Notes under the pieces: generated by a model | Databases searched by the model: none | Told to the model about the DNA's origin: nothing | Seen by the model: the letters and a program-made list of their open reading frames with translations, nothing else | Program-made: the position numbers and the translations under genes | Shown here: positions 16,230 to 25,055 of the stretch, one piece after another | Layout: each line of letters begins with the position of its first letter | How positions within the stretch are numbered: the first letter of the stretch is position 1 | DNA from: Larkinella sp. C7 | GTDB lineage: Bacteria; Bacteroidota; Bacteroidia; Cytophagales; Spirosomataceae | Length of the DNA: 64,000 bases | Reading direction: 5' to 3' | NCBI RefSeq assembly: GCF_006149005.1 | Contig: NZ_VBSL01000003.1 | Span: 62,001 to 126,000, forward strand

Positions 16230-17447
16230 ATGTCTGCATCGGTAGAAACTGTCAGTTTATTGGCAGACCGCATCATCGCGCTGGAAGAATCGTCAACATT
16301 GGCGATGACCAAAAAAGCCCGCGAACTGGCCGCTCAGGGCCACAAAGTAATCAGTCTCAGCGTTGGAGAACCTGATTTCAAGACGCCGAAACACATTTGC
16401 GAAGCCGCCAAGCAAGCCATCGACGAAGGCTACCACGGTTATTCGCCCGTAGCGGGTTATGCCGATCTGCGGAAAGCCATTGCAGATAAGTTTAAACGGG
16501 AAAATAACATTGACTGGAAACCGGAAAATATCGTGGTTTCGACGGGTGCCAAACACTCGCTGGCGAACGTGATTCAGGTGCTGGTGAACCCCGGCGACGA
16601 GGTGATCATTCTGGCTCCCTACTGGGTAAGCTATTCCGAAATGGTGAAACTCGCTGAAGGAAAGTCGATTATCCTCGAAGGAGCTTTTGATAATGACTTC
16701 AAAGTAACGGCGGATCAACTGGAAGCGGCCATTACGGATCGCACCAAAATCGTGATGTACGCATCGCCCAACAACCCGACCGGTTCGGTGTATAGCGAGG
16801 ACGAACTGCGCGCCATTGCCGAGGTGGTGGCCCGGCACGAAAACGTGATTGTGCTGGCCGACGAAATCTACGAACACATCAATTTTACGGATAAAGGCCA
16901 TTTCAGCATCGGTTCCATTCCCGAAATCAAAGACCGCGTTGTTACCGTTAACGGCGTAGCGAAAGGTTTTGCGATGACAGGCTGGCGGATTGGTTACATC
17001 GGTGCCGCCAAATGGATCGCCGACGGGGTGGAAAAATTGCAGGGACAGGTCACCTCCGGAACCGGTTCGATTTCGCAGCGGGCTACACTGGCCGCCCTGA
17101 ACGGCCCGATGGAACCGACGCGTGAAATGTCGAAAGCCTACGAACGTCGCCGGGACCTGGTGGTAAAACTGCTGAAAGAAATTCCCGGTTTTAAAGTGAA
17201 CGTGCCGGAAGGCGCTTTCTACGCGTTCCCCGACATCAGCTATTATTACGGCAAATCGGACGGGACAACGACCATCAACGATTCGGACGATTTTGCCGCC
17301 TGGTTGCTCAATACGGCTTATGTGGCAACCGTGGCCGGTTCAGGCTTTGGTGCTCCTTATGGTCTGCGGATTTCAACGGCCGCTTCCGACGAAGCCCTGA
17401 CCGAAGCCGTGCAACGCATTAAAGACGCGGTTGCTACGTTAAAATAA
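16230..17447 (+). CDS. Class I PLP-dependent aminotransferase (aspartate aminotransferase type)
   Basis: A 405-residue fold-type I aminotransferase. Signature segments are SLSVGEPDFKTPKHI at the N-terminus, YASPNNPTGSVYSEDEL, VLADEIYEHINF (PLP-binding Asp and Tyr), and VNGVAKGFAMTGWRIGYIG with the Schiff-base Lys. GLRISTAASDEAL carries the C-terminal Arg for substrate carboxylate. This is the layout of prokaryotic type I-gamma aspartate aminotransferases, which move amino groups between aspartate or other amino acids and 2-oxoglutarate. A hairpin repeat follows the stop. Confidence 0.92.
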   Translation: MSASVETVSLLADRIIALEESSTLAMTKKARELAAQGHKVISLSVGEPDFKTPKHICEAAKQAIDEGYHGYSPVAGYADLRKAIADKFKRENNIDWKPENIVVSTGAKHSLANVIQVLVNPGDEVIILAPYWVSYSEMVKLAEGKSIILEGAFDNDFKVTADQLEAAITDRTKIVMYASPNNPTGSVYSEDELRAIAEVVARHENVIVLADEIYEHINFTDKGHFSIGSIPEIKDRVVTVNGVAKGFAMTGWRIGYIGAAKWIADGVEKLQGQVTSGTGSISQRATLAALNGPMEPTREMSKAYERRRDLVVKLLKEIPGFKVNVPEGAFYAFPDISYYYGKSDGTTTINDSDDFAAWLLNTAYVATVAGSGFGAPYGLRISTAASDEALTEAVQRIKDAVATLK

Positions 17448-17458
17448 ATAGAGACGAT

Positions 17459-17530
17459 AGAAGTGAGACAAGAGAATAAAGACAGACTTCACCGATTGAC
17501 ACTTTGTCTCTATTCTCTTGTCTTACTTCT
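17459..17530. repeat. Word-repeat hairpin, copy B
   Basis: Arms 17459-17484 and 17505-17530 pair at 24 of 26 positions around a 20-base loop, and a T-rich run follows. The arm shares AGACAAGAGA and TAAAGA with copy A at 6781. It begins 12 bases after the aminotransferase stop and likely terminates that transcript. Confidence 0.85.
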
Positions 17531-17570
17531 TTTTTCTTAAAAATCATCAAGCATTAATTACTCCCTTTTT

Positions 17571-18887
17571 ATGTCTACAGAAACATCCACGTACGTTCCG
17601 TACAAAGTTAAAGACATCGCACTGGCCGAATGGGGCCGCAAGGAAATCCGGTTGGCCGAAGCCGAAATGCCGGGTTTGATGTCCCTCCGCAAAGAGTTCG
17701 GACCGTCGAAACCCCTCGCTGGTGCCTACATTGCCGGTTGTCTGCACATGACGATTCAGACCGCCGTTCTGATCGAAACACTGGTTGAACTGGGTGCCGA
17801 AGTGACCTGGTCATCGTGTAATATCTTCTCGACGCAGGACCATGCCGCAGCCGCCATTGCGGCCGCCGGTATTTCGGTGTATGCGTGGAAGGGTATGAAC
17901 GAAGAAGAATTTAACTGGTGTATCGAGCAGACGTTGTTCTTTGGCGAAGAACGGAAACCGCTGAACATGATTCTGGACGATGGTGGTGACCTGACCAACA
18001 TGGTTTTCGACCTCTATCCGGAACTGATTACCAACATCAAAGGCTTGTCGGAAGAAACGACGACGGGCGTTCACCGGTTGTATGAGCGGATGAAAAACGG
18101 GACGCTGCATTTGCCCGCCATCAACGTGAATGACTCGGTTACCAAATCGAAATTCGATAACAAATACGGCTGCCGCGAGTCGCTGGTCGATGCCATCCGT
18201 CGGGGAACCGATTTGATGCTGGCCGGTAAAGTAGCGGTTGTCGCCGGTTATGGTGACGTAGGAAAAGGTTCTGCCGAATCACTCCGGGGTGCGGGTTGCC
18301 GCGTGCTGGTGACAGAAATCGACCCGATCTGTGCACTGCAAGCCGCGATGGACGGTTATGAAGTGGTCACGATGGATGAGGCTGCGACCCGCGCCAACAT
18401 CTTCGTAACCGCAACGGGTAACATCAACATTGTGAAAGACCGCCACTTCAAGACGATGCGCGACAAGGCGGTGGTTTGTAACATCGGCCACTTCGACAAC
18501 GAAATCGATATGGCGTGGTTGAATACCAACTACGGTCATTCGAAGAGCCAGATCAAACCGCAGGTCGATCTGTACGAAATCGATGGCAAAGAAATCATTG
18601 TTCTGGCTGAAGGCCGTCTGGTGAATCTGGGCGTTGCCATGGGTCACCCGTCGTTCGTGATGTCGTGCTCGTTCTCGAACCAGACGCTGGCGCAGCTTGA
18701 ACTGTGGGCCAATTCGGATAAATACGAAAACAAGGTCTACATCCTGCCGAAACACCTCGATGAGAAAGTAGCGGCTTTGCACCTCGATCACGTAGGCGCA
18801 AAACTGGAAAAACTGGATCAGGAGCAGGCGGAATACATCGGTGTCACCACCGAAGGCCCTTACAAATCGGACCTGTACCGGTATTAA
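17571..18887 (+). CDS. ahcY: Adenosylhomocysteinase
   Basis: Splits S-adenosylhomocysteine into adenosine and homocysteine, which clears the product inhibitor of methyltransferases. The 438-residue length is normal. Clear motifs are [78 protein letters not shown], the NAD-binding [16 protein letters not shown], and the C-terminal [12 protein letters not shown] with PYKSDLYRY. It stands alone between two hairpin repeats. No met gene is beside it. Confidence 0.97.
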   Translation: MSTETSTYVPYKVKDIALAEWGRKEIRLAEAEMPGLMSLRKEFGPSKPLAGAYIAGCLHMTIQTAVLIETLVELGAEVTWSSCNIFSTQDHAAAAIAAAGISVYAWKGMNEEEFNWCIEQTLFFGEERKPLNMILDDGGDLTNMVFDLYPELITNIKGLSEETTTGVHRLYERMKNGTLHLPAINVNDSVTKSKFDNKYGCRESLVDAIRRGTDLMLAGKVAVVAGYGDVGKGSAESLRGAGCRVLVTEIDPICALQAAMDGYEVVTMDEAATRANIFVTATGNINIVKDRHFKTMRDKAVVCNIGHFDNEIDMAWLNTNYGHSKSQIKPQVDLYEIDGKEIIVLAEGRLVNLGVAMGHPSFVMSCSFSNQTLAQLELWANSDKYENKVYILPKHLDEKVAALHLDHVGAKLEKLDQEQAEYIGVTTEGPYKSDLYRY

Positions 18888-18900
18888 TGAGTTAAGAATT

Positions 18901-18982
18901 AAAAGTGCAGAGTGAAGAGTTAAAAATTAAAAGTAAATGCGTCAGCCAACTTTTAATTTTTAACTCTTCACTCTGCACTTTT
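18901..18982. repeat. Word-repeat hairpin, copy C
   Basis: Arms 18901-18934 and 18949-18982 are a perfect 34-bp inverted repeat with the 14-base loop AAATGCGTCAGCCA. Its arm is built from the words GTGAAGAGTTAA and AATTAAAAG. It begins 13 bases after the ahcY stop. Its right arm supplies the last four codons and the TGA stop of the minus-strand SafE-type gene. The loop core ATGCGTCAGCCAAC recurs in copy F. Confidence 0.95.
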
Positions 18983-19675
18983 AGCTTCCTTCCCGTGGCA
19001 AATTGGAACTTCGTGGCCCGTCTGGTCGATGACGGTAGAAGGATAGAAGCCCCGGACCAATAAGAGAAAGGCCAGGGCAATCGTGATGACCGGCATCAAG
19101 ACTGAAAACCGGCGTCGCAGGTTTGCCGGGAAAAACGTCGGGACAAACCGGACCAGCAACAAAGCCGGAACCGTTCCCAGGCCGAACAACGCCATGTAGA
19201 ATGCGCCGGTTACCGCGCTCCCGGTTGTGATGGCGCCGGTCAGGGCCACATACAAAAAACCGCAGGGCAACAAGCCGTTCAGAAAACCCAGTCCGGTAAA
19301 CGCTTGTAAAGTTGGACTTTGTAAAAACCGAGACATCGGTCTCGTAACCCAGCTTCGTCCCCCATTCAGTGACAAACCGGGCAGTTTTCCGTGCTGGAAC
19401 AAAACCCAGAGCAGCAGGAACAGACCGGCCGCAATTGATACCGATCGCTGCAAACCCGCCAGCAACAGCCCCTGGCCGATGGTGCCGACCAGCAACCCCA
19501 GTCCGGCATACGCCGTAATTCTTCCCACATGATACAGTCCCATTGCCAGCCCGCGTTGTGAACGGGGCAATCGTCCGACCGGCAACGCCATCGCCAGCGG
19601 CCCGCACATGCCGACGCAGTGCAGGCTTCCGACTAAGCCCGTGGTCAGGGCTGCGATGATCCAGACGTTCGGCAC
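18968..19675 (-). CDS. SafE/TauE-like membrane protein of the cbb3 locus
   Basis: A 235-residue membrane protein with six or so helices. It opens with LTTGLVGSLHCVGMCGPLAM, where the H-C-x-x-x-C motif is typical of the SafE-like (DsbD/UreH-type) proteins encoded with cbb3 oxidase genes and thought to help copper handling or cytochrome assembly. Further segments are GFLNGLLPCGFLYVALTGAI and LFGLGTVPALLLVRF. The final residues KSAE and the stop codon are encoded by hairpin copy C, so its original C-terminus may have been different. It starts just beyond the ccoH stop. Confidence 0.85.
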   Translation of the reverse strand: MPNVWIIAALTTGLVGSLHCVGMCGPLAMALPVGRLPRSQRGLAMGLYHVGRITAYAGLGLLVGTIGQGLLLAGLQRSVSIAAGLFLLLWVLFQHGKLPGLSLNGGRSWVTRPMSRFLQSPTLQAFTGLGFLNGLLPCGFLYVALTGAITTGSAVTGAFYMALFGLGTVPALLLVRFVPTFFPANLRRRFSVLMPVITIALAFLLLVRGFYPSTVIDQTGHEVPICHGKEAKSAE

Positions 19676-19676
19676 G

Positions 19677-20102
19677 TTAGGGAATGGTTACGGTTTGTTC
19701 GCTGTAATATTCCTGCCCGTTTTCCAGCCAGTTCAGTTGCACGCGCCAGAAACCGGAGGCCAGTTTGGCGGTCGAAATCGTCGTTTGGCCGGGCTGCAAG
19801 GCAACACTCCGATCCTGTCGGCGATCCGAAGGGCGGTAAAAGGTCAGTTTACCGCCGGTTGAACCCGCTTCAGATCGCATCAGTTCGATCACCTGCCGGG
19901 TGGCATCGAAGCGAATGGTCGGCGATTCCGCCAGTTTGGCGGTTCGGGCTACCCGGTCAATCTGTTGTTGAAAGGCGATTTCGGTCTGGTAATAATCATC
20001 GCGCACCAGATCGACCCGTTGGCGGCACATGAGATACACCAGGGTGCCAATAAATCCGGCAAACAGGATGTAAACGAGTATGATGGCTTTTCCCCAGTTC
20101 AT
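19677..20102 (-). CDS. ccoH: FixH/CcoH-type cbb3 oxidase assembly protein
   Basis: A 141-residue single-pass membrane protein needed to mature or stabilise the cbb3 oxidase in known systems. MNWGKAIILVYILFAGFIGT is the N-terminal transmembrane helix. The extracytoplasmic part carries DDYYQTEIAFQQQIDRV, the family hallmark, then a small beta domain ending LASGFWRVQLNWLENGQEYY. The ATG at 20102 fits the family. The open frame continues upstream to 20186 only because it reads through hairpin copy D. A free-standing relative of the beta domain is encoded at 34000. Confidence 0.88.
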   Translation of the reverse strand: MNWGKAIILVYILFAGFIGTLVYLMCRQRVDLVRDDYYQTEIAFQQQIDRVARTAKLAESPTIRFDATRQVIELMRSEAGSTGGKLTFYRPSDRRQDRSVALQPGQTTISTAKLASGFWRVQLNWLENGQEYYSEQTVTIP

Positions 20103-20111
20103 GGTTTTATG

Positions 20112-20192
20112 GAGTGATTGAGTGAAGTAGTGATTGAGTGAGAAGCAAAACCGGTCCAGAGTGAACAAGGAATCTACTTCGTTCAATCACTC
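20112..20192. repeat. Word-repeat hairpin, copy D
   Basis: Arms 20112-20130 and 20174-20192 pair at 17 of 19 positions around a 43-base loop. The arm word is GAGTGATTGA. It fills the gap between ccoG (stop 20195-20197) and ccoH (ATG 20102) and could modulate expression of ccoH and the SafE-type gene. Confidence 0.75.
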
Positions 20193-20194
20193 AA

Positions 20195-21706
20195 TTACTT
20201 GACCGGTCCCAGAAACGTAGTTTCGATCTGGTCGACGACTTCGTTACCGGCCAACACGTCGATGTGAAGTGGCGTACTGTTTTGCCGGATGGTTTTTTCC
20301 GGTAAATCGATGAAGAACATCCCTTTGGTCTGTTCCCCGGCCGGCACCGACGACAGCGGCTGTACGAAGCGCAGTTTGGCGTCCGTTCGGCTCAGGCGGA
20401 ATTGAACCGGCAACGTCCGGTAGGTCTTGTTGATCACTTCCACCAGATACAGATTCGATACCTTGCCACCCGTTTCGCGCTGATACAACTGCCCCGGTGC
20501 CCGCAAAACCGTCACGTCCATCACCGGTCGGCTGACGAGCAGAAAACCGATGATTCCCAACAAAACGAGCAATACGCCACTGTAGGCCTTAATCCGGGCG
20601 GTAAACCGAAACGGTTTTCCCTGTTCAATATTGGCCTGCGAATCCATGCGGATCAGCCCCTGGGGCAGTTCGATTTTGTCCATGACGCTATCACAGACGT
20701 CGATGCAGAGCGTGCAGTTGATGCATTCCAGTTGCGTCCCGTTCCGAATGTCGATACCCATCGGACACACCTGCACACAAAGCTTGCAGTCGATGCAATC
20801 GCCCTTTTGGGAGTGATGAGTTAAGAGTGAAGAGTTAAGAGTGAAGGCCGGGTCGCCGGTCGGTGACGAACTGGCTCCATCAGGAAAACTCTTAACTCTT
20901 AACTCATCATTCTTAACTCTTACTTCTTCACTCTTCACTCGTTTCCCGCGCGGTTCTCCCCGGATGTAGTCGTAGGCAACGATCAGGGAGTTTTTGTCCA
21001 GTAAAACACCTTGCAGCCGTCCGTACGGGCAGATGGTTGTGCAGACGATTTCGCGCAGCCAGGCAAAAACGAGGTAAAATACGCCCGTAAAGATTACGAT
21101 GGCCGACAGGCCGGCGAGGTGCTGCGCCGGGTCGTCGGTGATGAGGGTCAGCCACTGGTCGCGGCCAATGAGGTAGGCCAGAAAGGTGTTGCTGATGGCG
21201 AACGAAATGAGAAAGAAAACGCCGTGTTTCAGTCCTTTTTTGACTACTTTTTCGGTCGTCCAGGGGCTGGCATCCAGCCGTTTCCGGGCGTTAAAATCAC
21301 CCTCGATCCAGCCTTCGATTTTCCGGAAAACCATCTCCATAAAAATTGTCTGCGGACACGCCCAGCCGCACCACACCCGGCCATAAACGACCGTAAACAG
21401 CGCCACAAACACGATGAAGGCAATCAGCCCAAACGCAACCAGGTAAAAATCCTGCGGCCAGAACGGCACCCCGAAAAAGATAAACCGGCGTTCGAGGACG
21501 TTGAACAGGAACAGCGGATGTCCGTCGATCCACACAAACGGCCCGGCAAACAGCACGATCAGCAGCACCACCGCCACCGCCGTCCGCCAGCGGGTAAAAC
21601 GCCCCGTGGTTTCACGCGGATACAACCACCGCCGACCGCCAGAGGCATCGGCGGTCGGCAGCGTATCGCGGAAGTCGGAGGGGGGAAGTGCTACGTTGGA
21701 TTTCAT
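20195..21706 (-). CDS. ccoG: CcoG/FixG/RdxA-type ferredoxin of cbb3 assembly, with in-frame repeat insert
   Basis: A membrane iron-sulfur protein that reduces copper for cbb3 maturation in studied systems. The 503-residue product has N-terminal transmembrane helices, WCGWACPQTIFMEMVFRKIE, then two ferredoxin motifs, CIDCKLCVQVCPMGID and CINCTLCIDVCDSVMD, and a C-terminal Ig-like domain. Between YDYIRGEPRGKR and KGDCIDC lie about 44 residues (from VKSEEVRVKNDELRVKS to LLTHHSQ) encoded by hairpin copy E. In typical relatives this stretch is shorter and unlike this. The reading frame is intact, so the protein is probably made. Confidence 0.93.
   Translation of the reverse strand: MKSNVALPPSDFRDTLPTADASGGRRWLYPRETTGRFTRWRTAVAVVLLIVLFAGPFVWIDGHPLFLFNVLERRFIFFGVPFWPQDFYLVAFGLIAFIVFVALFTVVYGRVWCGWACPQTIFMEMVFRKIEGWIEGDFNARKRLDASPWTTEKVVKKGLKHGVFFLISFAISNTFLAYLIGRDQWLTLITDDPAQHLAGLSAIVIFTGVFYLVFAWLREIVCTTICPYGRLQGVLLDKNSLIVAYDYIRGEPRGKRVKSEEVRVKNDELRVKSFPDGASSSPTGDPAFTLNSSLLTHHSQKGDCIDCKLCVQVCPMGIDIRNGTQLECINCTLCIDVCDSVMDKIELPQGLIRMDSQANIEQGKPFRFTARIKAYSGVLLVLLGIIGFLLVSRPVMDVTVLRAPGQLYQRETGGKVSNLYLVEVINKTYRTLPVQFRLSRTDAKLRFVQPLSSVPAGEQTKGMFFIDLPEKTIRQNSTPLHIDVLAGNEVVDQIETTFLGPVK
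20811..20942. repeat. Word-repeat hairpin, copy E, inside ccoG
   Basis: This stretch of about 132 bases is built from the same words as copies C and F (GAGTTAAGAGTGAAGAG). A 15-bp perfect arm lies at 20814-20828 and 20895-20909, with further imperfect pairing outside it. Its length is a multiple of three and it has no stop in the ccoG frame. The centre (20846-20885) is GC-rich and unrelated to the loops of C or F. Confidence 0.88.
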
Positions 21707-21718
21707 GGGTGTGTTGAG

Positions 21719-22561
21719 TTAGCGGGTTGCAACGGGGTCGCCGGTGGCTACTTTTTGGCCCTGCGGTTCTTTCGCTCCGGCGGGGTTTGTGCCTTGCAGC
21801 GACAGGATATAACTGGCGACTTGCTGCACCTGGAGCGGATTCAATTGTTTTTTCCAGGACATCATCCCTTTTTCGGGAACGCCTTCGGTAATGATGTGAA
21901 AAACCGCCTTGACGTCACCGCCGTGCAGCCAGTAGGCATCGGTCAGATTGGGGCCCACTTTGCCTTCGGCATTGGTGCCATGGCAGGCCACGCAGTTTTG
22001 GGTGAACAGTGCTTTCCCGGCGTCGATTCCCTTCGCATCTTTCAAGACCGTAACGGTATTTTCGTTGATGGAACCGGCTACTTTTTTGATGTAATCCTCC
22101 CGCTGTTTATCGGCAACGGCCATTTCCTGGGTATATTCCTGCACCATGATGTCGCCTGGGTTAAAGACGTGGTAGACGAGCAGGTAGATGACACCCGCCA
22201 CAATGGTTCCGTAGAACAACCCCATAAACCAGGGGGGCGTCGGATTGTCGAGTTCGGCAATGCCGTCGTACGCGTGTTCCATGGTCAGGTTTTTTTCCTG
22301 ATTCAGTTCGTGCAGCCCCGCCATCCGTTGCCACCAGGAGCGTGTGTCGACCGGTTTGGCAACGGTTTGGGCGTCTGGCTCTATTATTTTTTTGAGGAGG
22401 AACACCAGGTTCAGGGCTACGGCTCCGACGGCTACCATGCCCACCAGCAGAAAAAGAGCGACGGTAACCAGCAACAGATCCTGACCGGATGAAATGTCCC
22501 AGATGGATTTTGCCGGTTCCTGGCCCAGCAGCCCACCATTGAGTAAAATGAATGAATTCAT
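21719..22561 (-). CDS. ccoP: cbb3-type cytochrome c oxidase subunit III
   Basis: A 280-residue membrane-anchored c-type cytochrome that passes electrons to the oxidase core. Two N-terminal hydrophobic segments (LLLVTVALFLLVGMVAVGAV, and FYGTIVAGVIYLLVYHVF after PTPPWFMGL) precede one haem site, NCVACHGTNAEGKVGPNL (Cys near residue 190), with GMMSWKKQLNPLQVQQVASY carrying the axial Met. Proteobacterial CcoP has two haems; a single haem is usual in Bacteroidota. The ATG at 22561 is preferred to 22597. It ends 12 bases ahead of ccoG. Confidence 0.92.
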   Translation of the reverse strand: MNSFILLNGGLLGQEPAKSIWDISSGQDLLLVTVALFLLVGMVAVGAVALNLVFLLKKIIEPDAQTVAKPVDTRSWWQRMAGLHELNQEKNLTMEHAYDGIAELDNPTPPWFMGLFYGTIVAGVIYLLVYHVFNPGDIMVQEYTQEMAVADKQREDYIKKVAGSINENTVTVLKDAKGIDAGKALFTQNCVACHGTNAEGKVGPNLTDAYWLHGGDVKAVFHIITEGVPEKGMMSWKKQLNPLQVQQVASYILSLQGTNPAGAKEPQGQKVATGDPVATR

Positions 22562-22577
22562 GGAAAGAGGAAGGTGG

Positions 22578-22748
22578 TTAATCGGTTGACGATTCATCGA
22601 GGGGCATCTGGCTCATCTGGCGGATGTACGTTTTATCCACCAAAACCAGGTATAAACCGACGAGAATGAAAAAAGCGAGGAAGGTGATAAACGAGCCGAC
22701 CATATAGATGTCCGCGCCGGGAATTTTGGAGATGAATTGCTTGAACAT
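22578..22748 (-). CDS. ccoQ: CcoQ-like small cbb3 oxidase subunit
   Basis: A 56-residue protein between ccoNO and ccoP, the usual place of ccoQ. It starts MFKQFISKIPGADIYMVGSF, has a single transmembrane helix (ITFLAFFILVGLYLVLV) and a short charged tail (DKTYIRQMSQMPLDESSTD). This matches the small single-helix subunits that stabilise the oxidase. The stop lies 16 bases before the ccoP start. It is short enough to be missed by length-filtered gene calling. Confidence 0.85.
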   Translation of the reverse strand: MFKQFISKIPGADIYMVGSFITFLAFFILVGLYLVLVDKTYIRQMSQMPLDESSTD

Positions 22749-22756
22749 GATCTTGG

Positions 22757-22844
22757 GAGTGAAGAGTTATGAGTTAAGAATTAAGAGTGAAGAGTTCATA
22801 TGCGTCAGCCAACTCATAATTCTTAACTCTTCACTCTTAATTCA
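22757..22844. repeat. Word-repeat hairpin, copy F
   Basis: The best arms, 22778-22796 and 22825-22843, are a perfect 19-bp inverted repeat built from GAATTAAGAGTGAAGAGTT. The 28-base spacer contains ATGCGTCAGCCAAC, the loop core of copy C. The TGA stop of ccoNO (22842-22844) lies in the edge of the right arm. It fills the ccoNO-ccoQ gap. Confidence 0.9.
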
Positions 22845-25040
22845 TTTGCTTGCGTTTTCCATTTTCTTGATGTCCGTGCCGAGCCGCTGTAGGTAGGCAA
22901 TCAGGGCGACGATTTCGCGGTCGGCGTCGACTTTGATGCCATCTTTCGCCAGGCGGTCACTGACTTGCTGCGCCTGTTTTTGCAAATCTTCATTGGCGTA
23001 GCTGATCGTGGCATCGTCGTAGGGAACTCCCACCTTCTCCAGCGTTCTCAGCTTATCTGACGTATTCGAAATGTCGAGTTTCTGATCCAGCAGCCAGGGA
23101 TAGGCGGGCATGATCGACCCCGGCGACATCGACGTTGGGTCGCGCATGTGGTGGTAATGCCAGGAATCGGGGTATTTGCCGCCTTCGCGGTGCAGATCTG
23201 GCCCGGTGCGTTTGCTACCCCACAGGAACGGGTGGTCATACACAAATTCGCCCGCTTTGGAATACTCCCCGTAGCGTTCGGTTTCGCTGCGGAAAGGCCG
23301 AACCATCTGGCTGTGGCAGTTGACGCAGCCCTCGCGGATGTAGAGGTCGCGGCCCTGCACTTCGAGGGCGCTATACGGTTGCACGGCCGAAATCGTCGGC
23401 ACATTGGACTCCACCATGAACGTCGGAATCAATTCTACCATCGAACCGATCAGAATCACCACCAGCGAAGCAACCAGCAGCGGTATGGGCTTGCGCTCCA
23501 GCCAGCGGTGCCAGTAGGTATCGTTTCCCGTCGGCACATAGGCTTGCTCCAGGGCAGGCGCTTCGGCGGCTTCGTTGACCACCAGTTTCCCGGCCGCCAT
23601 CGTTTTGAACAGGTTATAGGCCATCAGAATCGCACCCAGCAGGTAGAGGGTGCCACCCAACGCCCGCATCTGGTGCATGGGCAGCAGTTGAATGGTGGTT
23701 TCCAGGAAGTTCGGGTAGCGCAGGGTGCCTTCCGGTGTAAACTCCTTCCACATCATGCCCTGTGTGAACCCCGAAATGTACATTGGAATGGCGTAGAACA
23801 GGATTCCCAGTGTACCGATCCAGAAGTGGATGCTCAGCAGTTTTTTGGAATACAGGGGCGTTTTATACATGCGCGGAATCAGCCAGTACAGGATCGCGAA
23901 GGTCAGAAAACCGTTCCAGCCCAGGGCCCCGACGTGTACGTGGGCTACGATCCAGTCGGTAAAGTGCGCAATGGCGTTGACGTTCTTGAGCGACAGCATG
24001 GGCCCTTCGAAGGTGGCCATTCCGTAAGCGGTAATTCCGACGACCATGAATTTCAGGATGGTATCTTCCCGAACCTTGTCCCAGGCTCCGCGCAGCGTCA
24101 GCAACCCGTTGATCATCCCACCCCAGGACGGGGCAATGAGCATGATGGAGAAAACCACCCCCAGCGATTGCGCCCAGTCGGGCAGCGATGAATAGAGCAA
24201 GTGGTGAGGACCGGCCCAGATGTAGATGAAAATCAGTGCCCAGAAGTGCAGAATCGACAGCTTGTAGGAATATACCGGGCGGTTTGCCATCTTGGGCAGG
24301 AAGTAATACATCAGCCCCAGAAACGGCGTGGTCAGGAAAAATGCCACCGCATTGTGACCATACCACCACTGCACGAGCGCATCCTGCACCCCGGCGTAGA
24401 CGTAATAACTTTTGAACAGACTGACCGGCATCTGGTACGAGTTGACGATGTGCAGAACGGCGACGGTCACGAACGTGGCAATGTAAAACCAGATGGCGAC
24501 GTATAGGTGGCGCTCCCGGCGTTTGATGATCGTGCCAAACATGTTGATCCCGAAAACCACCCAGATCAGCGTAATGGCAATGTCGATCGGCCATTCGAGT
24601 TCGGCGTATTCGTGCGACGTGGTCAGACCCAGCGGCAGCGTAATGGCTGCGGCTACGATGATGGCCTGCCAGCCCCAGAAGTGGATTTTACTGAGCAAAT
24701 CGCTGAACATCCGGGCTTTGCAAAGCCGTTGCAGCGAGTAATAAACACCCATAAAGATGGCATTGCCGACGAAGGCGAAAATAACCGCGTTGGTGTGCAG
24801 CGGCCGAATCCGTCCGAAGGTCGTATACTGGTTGCCGAGGTTGGCCGCCGGAGCGAACAACTGGCTGGCAACCAGGACGCCGACCAGCATGCCGACGACG
24901 CCCCAGATGATGGTGGCAACGGCGAAATCCCGGACAATGCGGTTGTCATACTCGAAGTGCTCCACGGCGGGAGTAGCTCCGTTCCCCGGTCGGGGGTGTT
25001 CAGGCGAAATCGTAACAGGCGGTTTTTGCGAGACATTCAT
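22842..25040 (-). CDS. ccoNO: cbb3-type cytochrome c oxidase, fused subunits I and II (CcoN-CcoO)
   Basis: The catalytic core of the high-affinity oxidase that reduces oxygen to water and pumps protons. Residues 1 to about 500 are CcoN, with many transmembrane helices and His ligands for haem and copper (WWYGHNAVAFFLTTPFLGLM, HFWALIFIYIWAGPHHLLY, FTDWIVAHVHVGALGWNG). From about residue 540 the sequence is CcoO, with the haem c site GCVNCHSQMVRPF (Cys near 572) and SIMPAYPWL. The fusion into one 732-residue chain is typical of Bacteroidota. The stop codon is supplied by hairpin copy F. Confidence 0.96.
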   Translation of the reverse strand: MNVSQKPPVTISPEHPRPGNGATPAVEHFEYDNRIVRDFAVATIIWGVVGMLVGVLVASQLFAPAANLGNQYTTFGRIRPLHTNAVIFAFVGNAIFMGVYYSLQRLCKARMFSDLLSKIHFWGWQAIIVAAAITLPLGLTTSHEYAELEWPIDIAITLIWVVFGINMFGTIIKRRERHLYVAIWFYIATFVTVAVLHIVNSYQMPVSLFKSYYVYAGVQDALVQWWYGHNAVAFFLTTPFLGLMYYFLPKMANRPVYSYKLSILHFWALIFIYIWAGPHHLLYSSLPDWAQSLGVVFSIMLIAPSWGGMINGLLTLRGAWDKVREDTILKFMVVGITAYGMATFEGPMLSLKNVNAIAHFTDWIVAHVHVGALGWNGFLTFAILYWLIPRMYKTPLYSKKLLSIHFWIGTLGILFYAIPMYISGFTQGMMWKEFTPEGTLRYPNFLETTIQLLPMHQMRALGGTLYLLGAILMAYNLFKTMAAGKLVVNEAAEAPALEQAYVPTGNDTYWHRWLERKPIPLLVASLVVILIGSMVELIPTFMVESNVPTISAVQPYSALEVQGRDLYIREGCVNCHSQMVRPFRSETERYGEYSKAGEFVYDHPFLWGSKRTGPDLHREGGKYPDSWHYHHMRDPTSMSPGSIMPAYPWLLDQKLDISNTSDKLRTLEKVGVPYDDATISYANEDLQKQAQQVSDRLAKDGIKVDADREIVALIAYLQRLGTDIKKMENASK

Positions 25041-25055
25041 AGTGGTAACGAGCAG

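Noticed and set aside
20103-20186. N-terminal extension of CcoH
   Set aside because: The added residues are encoded by hairpin copy D and place polar sequence before the membrane anchor. The ATG at 20102 fits the family.
21011-22492. A 493-codon open frame on the plus strand
   Set aside because: It runs antisense to ccoG and ccoP, both of which have clear cofactor motifs. The frame shows no recognisable family.
23148-24191. A 347-codon open frame on the plus strand
   Set aside because: It is antisense to the fused ccoNO gene and has no signal, start context or motif.
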